DNA from: Cycas panzhihuaensis
Taxonomy: Eukaryota > Cycadophyta
Assembly (NCBI GenBank): GCA_023213395.1
Contig: CM041465.1
Span: 192,331,741 to 192,395,740, forward strand
Length of the DNA stretch: 64,000 nt
Reading direction: 5' to 3'
Part shown: one piece after another, positions 55,481 to 64,000 of the stretch
How positions within the stretch are numbered: position 1 is the first letter of the stretch
Layout of the letters: the number at the start of each line of letters is the position of its first letter
The notes under the pieces: generated by a model
Database searches by the model: none
Told to the model about the DNA's origin: nothing
The model's input: only the letters and a program-made list of their open reading frames with translations
Position numbers and translations under genes: made by a program

Positions 55481-55930
55481 TGTTGCAAATGCAGTTGGTA
55501 GTTTTGACATAACTACCATAAATAACTACGCATCATCAATCGAATTTGGTTTCAATTCTTCTAGCTTATTCTTTAAATCAATGACTTTGTTCAAGTAAGC
55601 GTATATGTTGGTCTCATCTTCCACCTTAGAATTGAGAAGCTCCAACATCAAAGCAAGATGCCTATTCGTCTTTTTCTTCTCAAAAGTCTCACACAACTTT
55701 GCTCAAATTTCATCTGGTTGGTCAAGGTTATGAACCACTACTCTCTAGTCTAGCGCTAGTGATAATTTCAACAATCCAATCCCCATGAACTGCTTCTCTT
55801 GAAGGCAAACACGTTCTTTATGATCGAACAGAATTGCGTTCACTTTTGCCTTCGTTATTGCCTAGAGTTGGTTTACCATAAGTATTAACTCCATATTAGC
55901 CTCCACTTGCTGAAGTTATTGCCATAATTT
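55481..55930 (-). pseudogene. gag: Copia F gag fragment
   Basis: UBN2-type copia gag in pieces: VVHNLDQPDEI, LCETFEKKKTNRHLALMLELL, SKVEDETNIYAYLNKVIDLKNKLEEL and MSKLPTAFATF. Several stops. No zinc knuckle was found between it and the protease. Confidence 0.75.
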
Positions 55931-57262
55931 GCCCATTCTTGAAAAGCAGGCTTTAAAAAGAGTCAATAACACTGGGACAACTAGACTTATAGCCCTTTGG
56001 ACAACACCAACTTCATTGTGTTTTCCTTCTTCACAAGCACATATACCGGGCACCCAATCTAATGGTTATGTAAGCCAAAAACCGCTCGCCAATAGTCAAC
56101 CCAACAACACCGAGACTCAAGATGGTTCTCCAATCACTTAAATAGTTTGAAAACTACTTAAAATCCACAAAAAATGCTTCCAAAAACTAGAGATTTCAAT
56201 GCAATAGTGGTTAGTATGACATGCAAGTCAGATTTGGATTAAAAATTGGCTTCAATGGTCTCCAGACTTGATAGAAAACACTTAATAGATGATGTTGCAT
56301 ACATAATACTACATATCAATGGTTTTCCAAAAGGTTATAAACTTCAATTTATATAGGAATATGCCAAAAGGCATATTCCTTGGTTGGCAGTTGTCCACTA
56401 TTCCTGCGCACCTTTTCACTTAACCCACGTGCTCCAAATCATTCACAAACAAGTATTAAGGATGGATTAAGGTTGATAAACCTTAATATATATCAAATAT
56501 TCCTTACAATACATTTTCCAACTTCAAAAGACACGATTTTAAAGGAGCGGTTGTTGTGTGAAGGGTTGCGACCTGCACATAGAAGTCCAAGCTCCCCACA
56601 GCTTACAAACACATCAACCGGCTTGGAAATCTCAACCATACACCATTATTGACATACACAAGCAGATTTCATTCCATCTCCAAGCAAAACACTCATGGAA
56701 CAAAGAGAAAATAGGGCTGCAAGCATCACAAAGTTTCCTAACTCTAGCATCAATCAATATACACAAAAAATTCTTCATAAAATCTTAAATGCTACCCAAC
56801 AACCTCTTTACGGATAGAAAACCACCTTATACAAATGCAATCTCGCCCACAGATAAAGAATTCAATTTTTTTTTTATGTAAAATATTGACTTTTAATGCC
56901 AAATGCTATTGAATGCTTTCAAATTAAAGCCCTACTTACTTGAATGATGTCCAACACCATTGGATCACCTTCAAATCGTACCCAACTGGCTTTAGACAAT
57001 GCCCAACCAACTCCAGATGACTCCAACACAAGTCCTACTCAGTCAAAAGAGCTTCCAAATCTAATTTTTGACCCCAAACAATGTAATAGCCTTATTGATA
57101 GGTGAGTTTCACCTCCTCCGTGACCATTGACCATTGTGCCTGCTCTGCAAGTTTTTGGAAAACAGAAAATCCTCAAGAAACTAGAGTTCTGTCAGCTTTC
57201 CCTAGCAATCTATGATCTTATCGCTCCACCCAACTTCGACTTCAACTGTGTAGGACCTTACA
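55931..57262 (-). other. Copia F leader, non-coding
   Basis: About 1.3 kb between gag and the primer site with no gene on either strand that I can support; short open stretches on the plus strand have no motif. Confidence 0.55.
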
Positions 57263-57274
57263 ACTCTAATACCA

Positions 57275-57712
57275 TGTTAAGAAACATGAATGAATGCATA
57301 CATGCTTACACATCGCGGAATCTTTACCATACGTAGCAAGCAAACAAAATAAATGAGAACAATTGCATAGTACACAGAATATATGTGGGAAACCCTTTTG
57401 AGAAAAAACCCACTGCAAAAGATCTATCAATCACATTAATTTCAATTGAGATGAATATACAATGGACTCCAGGATATTTATAATCCCTCAAGAGGTGTCA
57501 ACCGTTACGGGTTGTGACCTTCCGAATAACTCGCACCTTTTCATTAATCACATAATTAAACCACACATTAACATTAACAAGTGGCTTAATAATTAACTGC
57601 CATGCTAACAAGCAAGGACGATCTTTTAGACGTCCTTAATTCAAAAATTTGGACTGAAGGGATAAAGAGGAAAAATTTTGAATTTTTTTGGGTCAAGTGA
57701 GGGCACTCAACA
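57275..57712 (-). repeat. Copia F 5' LTR
   Basis: Inner edge tgttaagaaac (minus ...ttcttaaca) next to the primer site. The outer edge is placed at a ca at 57711-57712 (minus tgttgagtgccc). The length of 438 bp is an estimate, as no second LTR exists. Confidence 0.6.
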
Positions 57713-57793
57713 AAGCTGTGTCAGGGGAGATGTGTGCAGAAGTTGCGACAAAACAAAGCATAAAGGATAATTAGGAGTGCAATCAATGGTTGG

Positions 57794-58101
57794 ATTGCAA
57801 TCAACAAGTACAATCAGAAACTAGATTGCAATCAACAAGTGTAATCACAGTTAGGATTGCAACCAACAAGTACAATCAAAAATCAGATTGCAATCAACAA
57901 GTGCAATCATAACCATGATTGCAACTAACAAGTACAATTAGAAGCCAAATTGCAATGAAAAAGTGCAATCACATGTAGGATTGCAATAAATAAGTATAAT
58001 TGTAGCCCAGATTGCAGTTGGAAATTACAATTAGAATTTAGATTGTACTTGTAGTTCACAATCGATTAATGGATTGTAATCAAAATCATGATTAAAAGAA
58101 G
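57794..58101. repeat. 31-bp minisatellite with 62-bp higher order
   Basis: About ten tandem units, the first eight of exactly 31 bp starting at 57794, 57825, 57856, 57887, 57918, 57949, 57980 and 58011, decaying rightward. Most units begin with the perfect palindrome gattgcaatc or a close variant. Odd units continue aagtacaat, even units aagtgcaat or aagtgtaat, so the real period is a 62-bp dimer. Confidence 0.92.
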
Positions 58102-58494
58102 ATAAAAGCTAATTAGAAATACTAATTAGTCAATTGGTAGAAATTAGAAAGACAGTTGAATCTATGAATGTATAAACAATGTACTTGCTTTATGCTTTAT
58201 GTCTTAGATTAGGAATTCTATCTATCTTCTTGTTGTACGGCTATAGCTAATCTTTCTTTGTTCAAATCCTCCAATTTTGCACTGTTCTTGGGACTACATT
58301 TGGTTGTGAGGACCAAATGTAGTGCCCATTAATTAATACAACAATTGGTTCATACTTGAAAATTATGCTATAAATCTAGATGCTACATGTGCTCTTGTAT
58401 TTTTTTTGGAGAGTAATGTCAATAGTTAATTAAGGAATGCCAGAGCATACATTCCTCATTTTAGATGTTTGACTTTAGATAGTTTATTTCCTGT
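58102..58494. other. Unassigned spacer
   Basis: About 390 bp of AT-rich sequence between the minisatellite and the broken gag of G4. I see no gene or LTR in it. Confidence 0.4.
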
Positions 58495-59460
58495 CAACCC
58501 AGCTTCATTCTCTTCTATAAGTGGAGGCTCAACTTTTGTGCTTGAGTGGTTTTGATAAGGTTGGTAACTTTGTCCCTGATATCTAGGGGGTTCATTGCGG
58601 CGAACGTAACTTTGTGTTGTTTCTTGAAATTCAACCTAAACATTTTTTGCTTGGCAGATTGAGTCACTTAAGGTTAGTACTCCTAGTGCTTTTAAATAGA
58701 ACTTAATATTTCCTCTAAGTCCTATGATATATGCCTGTATTAGTAGTTCAACCTCAATATCCTTGTTGATTAGGCTTTGTAAATTTTGGAATTGTTCATT
58801 GTAAGCCTGTACTGAATCGGTCTACTGTAAACACATAAGCTAAGCAAAGTAGTGTATGTTCCAAGTGTCTTTGTATTGCTCTATCAGGGATGCTTTTAAG
58901 AAATCCCAATTGTAATGTTCTACCCCTTGATAGATTCTATTCCACTAATGGAACCACTTAAGTGACTTTCCATATAAGTGAAGGGATGCCACTAAGATTT
59001 CATCTTTTGTTGATCTAGCATTCATTTAGAAATAAATTTCCATTTGAATTATCCAACTGCAAATGTCTAACTTCTTTGGATTGAACTTTTCCAAAAGGAA
59101 TTTGGTATCCCTAAGCCCTTGATTTGGTGTGCATTCTTGATCCCTTTCCTAAAAGAATTCTTCCTTTTTGTGGGATGGTCCTACGTCATCCTTATGGTCG
59201 TCCAATCCCTTGTTGAATCCCTATATAGATTCACTAATCATGTTTGGAAGGATCACTATATTGGTCCTCATACTTACTAAGTCATCACTTACGACATCCA
59301 CTGTAAGAGACACATCCTCTATGGTTATCGACGATTGGTTCACCATCTTGCCTGGTGCAAGTCTTTTTCTGAATCTTGCCTCTTTTATATATATAAAAAA
59401 TTTTAGCCCCTTTTTTGCTTAGACACCACTGATCTTCTTTACTGGGCTATTAATCTACAA
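58495..59460 (-). pseudogene. gag: G4 gag
   Basis: Reading leftward: KFLLEKFNPKKLDICSWIIQ, ASLHLYGKSLKWFH, W-FLKASLIEQYKDTWNIHYFA, VQAYNEQFQNLQSLI, YIIGLRGNIKFYLKAL, then YVRRNEPPRYQGQSYQPYQ and EPPLIEENEAG. This is the Retrotrans_gag core of the G2/G3 group. Several TGG and CAG codons have become stops. It is broken before the zinc knuckle. Confidence 0.82.
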
Positions 59461-59517
59461 TATACTACTCCTGAAAAAGGCTTCGATAATAAGGATTTGA
59501 TACCAGTTGTGGAAATT

Positions 59518-60045
59518 CCAAGGGGAATTCACACCTCAAACATAGATAATATCCACACAAGACTATCTTCTAGAGTTTTGTACAGGTAAACAAACACTAA
59601 AAGCAAATATTGAAGTGAAAGGTGCAATATCCACAACTTTTATGATCAAATAGACTGAATATTAAAGTGAAATACCACCAATAATATATGTACAAAAGAT
59701 ACCAAACTTACAATAAGTAAACCAAATCAATAGCTTCCTCTTCAAGAAGAGGTGTCCTCCCAAAAACCACTCCTTAAGGTTGAAAATATCGTAGATCTAA
59801 AACCCGAATTGATGTCCATCCTAGGCTGAAAGGTCCTATATATAGACAACTAAAATCCTCTTAAAAAAGTCATCCAGAAGACATAGCTAAAGTTGGCTAA
59901 AATAAGCGATGAAATCAGCTAGAATACTACATAATGTAGTCGGCCAAAATAACTAATGAAGATGCATAATGAAGTCATCCTTTTGGATTAGGAACACTAT
60001 AGAATATTGCATGGAAAAAACTAGAATAATCAAACCTGTCCAACA
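59518..60045 (-). repeat. G4 5' LTR
   Basis: 528 bp, TG...CA in minus orientation, with gtagtcggccaaaa at 59935-59948 like the G2 and G3 LTRs and a TATA-like tatatata at 59837-59844. Only one LTR is present. Confidence 0.78.
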
Positions 60046-60198
60046 TCATTCGGCTTCTTTCTTAGCTTGCTTTGAGTTGGACTAGGAGAAGCAAAACCCA
60101 TACTCCAAACATTGTTGTTTCTAATTAAGGTTTGAAATAAGGAAATTTTTCAATTTAAATTGCGCTTCTCTCCCTACCATGTTCTATTTGAAACTAAC

Positions 60199-60775
60199 TA
60201 TAGCGGGCTTGATTCTCAAACAACAAATGATGGAGATAATCACAAATATTCATAGTATACACAGTAGATTTTTATCCATTTCACAATAATAATTCTCCAC
60301 AGAGATAATATTTTCAGCCGATGACATATATTTACATCATATAAAATATCATTCAGTAGTCATTGTACATTTATCCATGTAGTATAATGTCCATACATTG
60401 ATAAATAGTGACAAAAATTGAAGTAAATAATAATATCAAAATAATAAAACCTGGTACAATATCTAGTAGAATTGGAAACCCTCTTTGAGGCAAGAGCAGT
60501 CCTCCAAATTGGCACGAATGTACCCTAATGGCATGAGGCCATTATCCCAAGCATAACAAAATTCTCCAATAATATTTTATAAGTGATCAAGGCTTTTCTA
60601 TTTATATCCTTTATTTTCTCTCTCCAATAACCAACTCCTAATTCTCTCTCTAAAAAACTGACTTCATAATAAAATATATTTAATGATTCATTCTTTAATC
60701 TTTTTTAAAACTGACTTCCTAATAATAATTCCCTCTATAGAAAACCGATGACTCCTTTATTTTGGGAATGATACA
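60199..60775 (-). repeat. G5 3' LTR
   Basis: 577 bp, minus start tgtatcattccc next to the purine tract. The outer end reads tatagcggg where the 5' LTR has tgtcgtggg. Confidence 0.87.
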
Positions 60776-60921
60776 ATTCCCCTCTCCTTAAAATAATACT
60801 GCGCCCTTGAAGTATTGGAAATTGCTTGTCGCTTGGCTTTCTCCACCTTTGACCAATTCTTCCTGCCATTGCCTGCTAAGTCCTGTATGTTGTGAAAACT
60901 AGTGCAGATTGTTGTTAACTA

Positions 60922-61239
60922 TCTGTGAGCGCCGATAGGCGTATTCTGTTGTAAAATGCCACGTGACTGTTCTTCTCTTTTTTCTCCCAGCTCTATATTG
61001 CCATGGATTCTACAGGCACCAAGCAAAGATCCCCACACAGCAGCAGTAGGTTTTATTGGCATTTTGTTGATGAAGTCCCGTGCCTCAGCCAGATGCCCAG
61101 CACGGCCAAGAAGGTCAACCATGCAGCCTCTTTTCTTTTTTTTTTTTTATATTAATATATGGGAGTAAAAGAGAGGGCTGAGGCCCCACTCTCCACTCCC
61201 CCGCCGAAGTGCCCTAAGGGCGCCTATCGGCGCAACTAG
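60922..61239. repeat. Inverted-repeat-bounded insert carrying a PPR fragment
   Basis: Perfect 13-bp inverted repeats gcgccgataggcg (60929-60941) and cgcctatcggcgc (61221-61233) enclose a 165-bp PPR fragment and a GC-rich segment with an A tract (T run on plus, 61135-61150). The right repeat folds as a gcgcc-tatc-ggcgc hairpin followed by ctag (61236-61239), and a tc at 60922 follows an a, which recalls Helitron ends. The base after ctag is g, not t, so this is only suggestive. aacta occurs at both edges (60917, 61234). Confidence 0.5.
60960..61122 (-). pseudogene. PPR protein fragment (captured)
   Basis: Minus strand from about 61122: [49 protein letters not shown]. This is the conserved C-terminal PPR/E region of plant PLS-class pentatricopeptide proteins, which bind organellar RNA. 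Only about 53 codons are present; the start follows an A tract and the end runs into unrelated sequence. P-T replaces the usual P-D in KPDAAVW. No start codon context, targeting peptide or other repeats exist, so it is a gene fragment carried inside G5. Confidence 0.88.
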
Positions 61240-61241
61240 GT

Positions 61242-62176
61242 CCCATCTTGCGACTTCTATTGGATTTTGCTGAGAAGTGTCTAAATTTGTTGATGCTCAT
61301 TCTTGGGGCCAGGTACATGTAAATTGTCCTGTATTGAAGGGATCATGGGACTTGTGAGGTGCCTCATAAGCCTTGTCCTGGTCTTACTTTGTGTTTGCAC
61401 ATTTTATCCTCCGATGGAATGGCTTATGGAATGATCGATAATCAGAATACATAGAATTTTTACAGGGAAAGTTATGATGGAATTTGGGAGATTGGTAAAA
61501 GAGTTGGATCATATGGGTCTTGAATTGATGATTGCTTAGCAAAAAAAGAATTGGAAGAAGTGAAATTTTGAATGGTGGTCAGCCATAGCTTTAGAGGTGT
61601 AGGAAGAAAGGATGAAGTTTGGGTTTTGACTTAAATGAGAATTTGTGAAGTGTTTATTTGACCACAACAATTCTTTAGGGAAAAGGGTAGATAAGGCATT
61701 AGCGATAGACATTTTTAATGAAAAAAGAGTTTATTAATAGGGTTTTAAGAATGGTATTCAAAGAAAATGAAAGATTTAATGGAAAAAAAAAAAATGGCCA
61801 TGAGGAAAAAAAGGGGGTTGGGAGGGACCAGACAGGGTTTTGTAGGGAGTAGTCATTGTACTATGTGATGAAACCTAACGAAATGAGGATTGAAGGTTTA
61901 GAATATTCTGATGAAGAAAATTTCTAAAGGGAAAAAGGGTGTGTAAACATAGCATAAAACTAGGGTTTTATAAAAATATTGGGATTTGTCCTTATGATGA
62001 GATGAGAGCTAAGGGGATTAGGATTTTGGCTAACTATGGGTTAGGGAAAGGAGGGCTTTTCTATTGCTATTGAACTAAGAAATGAGAGGACCAACAAAAC
62101 TACCAAAAGAAATGTGCATATGCAACATAGGATCAATCAGTACCTTGAGTACCCGATTGGATTCGTATGTGGCCTA
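61242..62176. other. G5 interior, non-coding
   Basis: 935 bp of AT-rich sequence with scattered A runs. I see no gene, and no likeness to the other elements in the window. Confidence 0.5.
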
Positions 62177-62818
62177 TTAAGGTTCTTCTTCAAATTCTTT
62201 TGCATCCACTAATAGTTCTTTTGCTTTCTCTTCCACATCCTGGTGTTGTTCTTGTGTAACTTCTCCTTGGGTCTCTTCCTTGATCTCGATCTGCCTTTTG
62301 TGAGACTCTTCTATTAGGTGATCAAACGTCATATGTTCCTGCTTCGATTCTTCAGTGCAGTCGAGTTGATTCCCCTGAATTGGTTCTTGTTCATGTTCCT
62401 GCAAGGTCTCGGTGATCTCCTCTTTAATTGTTTGTTGTTGTTGTTCTTGTTCTTCTATTTTTGTCACTTTGATTGGCTACTTTGATACGTTGGTATCCTC
62501 ACTGTGGTCATGAGTCTATGGGGGTCAAAGTGTTCCCTCTGCTTGAACTTTACCTCATTTTTGCCTCTTGAAAGCTACAATACAAGCATATTGAAATTGG
62601 TACCACTGGTTGAGTATGAAAGCTTCTTTAGTCCAATTAACAAACCGAACATTAGCTCTTTCGCCCAGTAACATTTCTAAGACTAGTCCATACTCTTCAA
62701 TTTTTGTATTGAACATGAATTCATGAATGATCTCGATGGTTTCTAGCCATTTTTTCATGTCATTGTATTCCTCTAGATTTAAAAAACCTGCCTCCTTTTT
62801 TTTTTTTTTCTTTGTCAA
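62177..62818 (-). pseudogene. Unrecognised Glu/Gln-rich ORF in G5
   Basis: One minus-strand frame from 62818 to 62177 (214 codons) with a few stops around 62470-62555. The N-terminal half (after a Lys run from an A tract) is globular-looking: LEEYNDMKKWLETIEIIHEF, FNTKIEEYGLVLEMLLGERA and NVRFVNWTKEAFILNQWYQF. The C-terminal half (62467-62177) is very rich in Glu and Gln (EEQEQQQQTIKEEITETLQE), likely helical or disordered. It is the only substantial ORF of G5. It is not gag, PR, RT or INT as far as I can tell. Expression and function are unknown. Confidence 0.55.
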
Positions 62819-63823
62819 TGAAATCTACACTTCAATGATTACAATCCATATTATCCATTGATCGAAACTATCACATATGATTGCTTGAAATGATTGTCTT
62901 TGAACCAAGATCCCAACGGTTCAGACAACATAGAAATCTAGGACTTGTAGCCTGAGTTATGGATGAAAACATCTAGGTATCTTGCTTGCAAATAAAGCTG
63001 AAAAATAAATAAATAAATAAAAATGAAGGGTTTTTAAGCCCCCTTTCCCTTAACTCCTTGGTCATGTAAGCATACCCATGTGACCAGAAGGAGCAAATTC
63101 CAACAAAAATTCAAAGATAACTAAAATTTTCAAAACTTTATGAAAAAAAACTATCCCTAAGCTTTGCAATTCTCTCCATCTTTGTTTGTGCATCAATGAC
63201 AAAAGAATTGCGTAGGTCAGTGCAGTAGAAGGGTGACGCCCGACAACAAGGCAATTGATTCTCAAAATCTCCAACAGAATGTTCTGCATTAACTGGCCTA
63301 ATGAACTCTAGGCTTCATACTGGCTCTCTCTGATTTCACCAACAAGTTCTTTGTGCCTCTGCATATGATCTCACATATAGACAGACCTCGTGAATTGTTA
63401 CTAGGCTTCAGCACACAATAGAAAAGAACAGAGTGCAAGTAGGGGCCTCAGTTCTAAACCACAGACAGACTATTCCACGAGCACATATGCCATGCTCTAC
63501 ATAGCTCGGTCTTAAAAAATGATACGAGTGCTTCCACAAACTGCAGGGTAGTTGGATGATGTCGAGCAGCCTTGATAGGGGTTTAGCGAGCCCAAATACA
63601 GGCGTAGAACAGAATATTCTGCCACTCTCCTGATTAGATGTGGAATACGTGGACTGCAGGTTGTGCATAACAATGGAATAGAACTGACAGTTCCTGAGCT
63701 ACACTACCCTATCCCCTGTGTTAATGCATTACCTCTATGTACTTCTCCAGTGTAAATCTTTGTTTGATGTTATACTAATTTTTCATGGATGGATCATATG
63801 CACTTACGTAATGACTTGTTTGT
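62819..63823. other. G5 leader region, non-coding
   Basis: About 1 kb between the primer site and the acidic ORF. It contains an aaat microsatellite (63002-63021) and no gene that I can support; short minus-strand ORFs (63289-63062, 63668-63408) lack motifs. Confidence 0.5.
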
Positions 63824-63838
63824 GGCTCTAATACCAGT

Positions 63839-64000
63839 TGTCGTGGGCCCAATTCTTGAACAACAGATAATGGAGATAATCATAGACATTCACAATATAC
63901 ACAACAGATTTTTATGCATTTCACAGCAATAATTCTCTACAGAGACGATATTTCCAACAGATGACATATATTTACATCACATAAACTATCATTCAACAGT
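63839..64000 (-). repeat. G5 5' LTR (partial)
   Basis: First 162 bp of the LTR, adjacent to the primer site, aligning to 60199-60360. If equal in length to the 3' LTR it would end near 64415. Confidence 0.85.

Larger units (their letters stand above)
53717..57712 (-). mobile_element. Copia F, 3'-truncated
   Basis: Minus-strand Ty1/copia element: 5' LTR about 57275-57712, primer site (minus tggtattagagt) 57263-57274, leader to about 55930, gag, PR, INT and RT start, broken at 53716 inside RT. No 3' LTR. It is a distinct family from A-D. Confidence 0.87.
58495..60045 (-). mobile_element. G4: chromovirus gag and 5' LTR
   Basis: Minus-strand gypsy fragment: LTR 59518-60045 (528 bp, minus tgttggacagg...ccaca), primer site (minus tggtatcaaatcc) 59503-59515, and gag to the break at about 58495. 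Its gag tail overlaps the sequence at the right end of G3, so the two are separate copies, not one split element. Confidence 0.83.
60199..64000 (-). mobile_element. G5: non-autonomous LTR element (runs off the window)
   Basis: Minus-strand element with a 3' LTR at 60199-60775 and the start of the matching 5' LTR at 63839-64000; 60199-60360 and 63839-64000 align throughout. Primer site (minus tggtattagagcc) 63824-63836; purine tract (minus aaggagagggga) at about 60777-60788. The 3-kb interior has no gag, RT or integrase. It holds an unrecognised acidic ORF, a PPR gene fragment and a short pol-tail-like stretch next to the purine tract. Its TSD partner lies outside the window; the left flank is ctaac (60194-60198). 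Confidence 0.85.

Noticed and set aside
57794-58101. CRISPR-like array
   Set aside because: Units are contiguous tandem repeats without spacers, in a plant genome context.
51299-60045. G3 and G4 as one gypsy element split by copias E and F
   Set aside because: Both carry the same gag-tail segment (PPL.EEN), so they overlap, and their LTRs are clearly diverged.
60956-61168. Plus-strand ORF opposite the PPR fragment
   Set aside because: Antisense to a clear PPR motif and containing a translated T run.
63408-63668. 86-codon minus-strand ORF in the G5 leader
   Set aside because: No motif, non-conserved composition, length expected by chance.

Overview
This window is almost solid transposable-element DNA from a land plant, most likely a species with a large, slowly purged genome such as a gymnosperm. 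The evidence is stacks of nested, decayed Ty3/gypsy and Ty1/copia LTR retrotransposons, a plant L1-type LINE whose ORF2 carries an RNase H domain, initiator-Met-tRNA primer sites next to most LTRs, and a pentatricopeptide-repeat (PPR) gene fragment. The species is inferred, not seen. I found no intact host gene, tRNA, rRNA or CRISPR array.

Layout. 1-1767 is unassigned. An old gypsy gag (G0) runs 1768-2911 and resumes at 22333-22812. It is split by a giant gypsy element G1 (2912-22327, about 866-bp LTRs, TSD cccag). G1 is itself split by a 6.55-kb LINE (6891-13442, 16-bp TSD) and by a copia remnant (16336-17688, TSD ggtac), and it carries an in-frame 996-bp duplication of its reverse-transcriptase core. 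The right part of G0 is closed by copia copy A' (from 22813), followed by copia A (about 23701-39310). Copia A is interrupted by copia B (25803-33435, TSD gttcc) and by an internally deleted chromovirus G2 on the minus strand (35172-38340, TSD acaaa). Copia C follows (39311-41633 and 46913-47023) and is split by minus-strand copia D (41634-46912).

The right third is mostly minus-strand debris: LINE fragment L2 (47024-47827), chromovirus G3 (47828-51945), copia E leader plus LTR (51946-53048), an orphan segment (53049-53716), copia F (53717-57712), a 31-bp minisatellite (57794-58101), chromovirus G4 (58495-60045), and a non-autonomous LTR element G5 (60199 to beyond the window end). G5 carries an unrecognised Glu/Gln-rich ORF and a PPR fragment flanked by inverted repeats.

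How the parts relate. Each autonomous element once encoded gag (particle), protease, reverse transcriptase/RNase H and integrase. Order is gag-PR-INT-RT-RH in copia and gag-PR-RT-RH-INT in gypsy, with a chromodomain at the integrase end of G2 and G3. All coding regions here are broken. The nesting and four perfect 5-bp target-site duplications give an insertion order: G0 before G1 before the LINE and the copia remnant; A' before A before B and G2. Where duplicate copies can be compared, the stop codons arise from C-to-T type changes, consistent with decay of methylated DNA.
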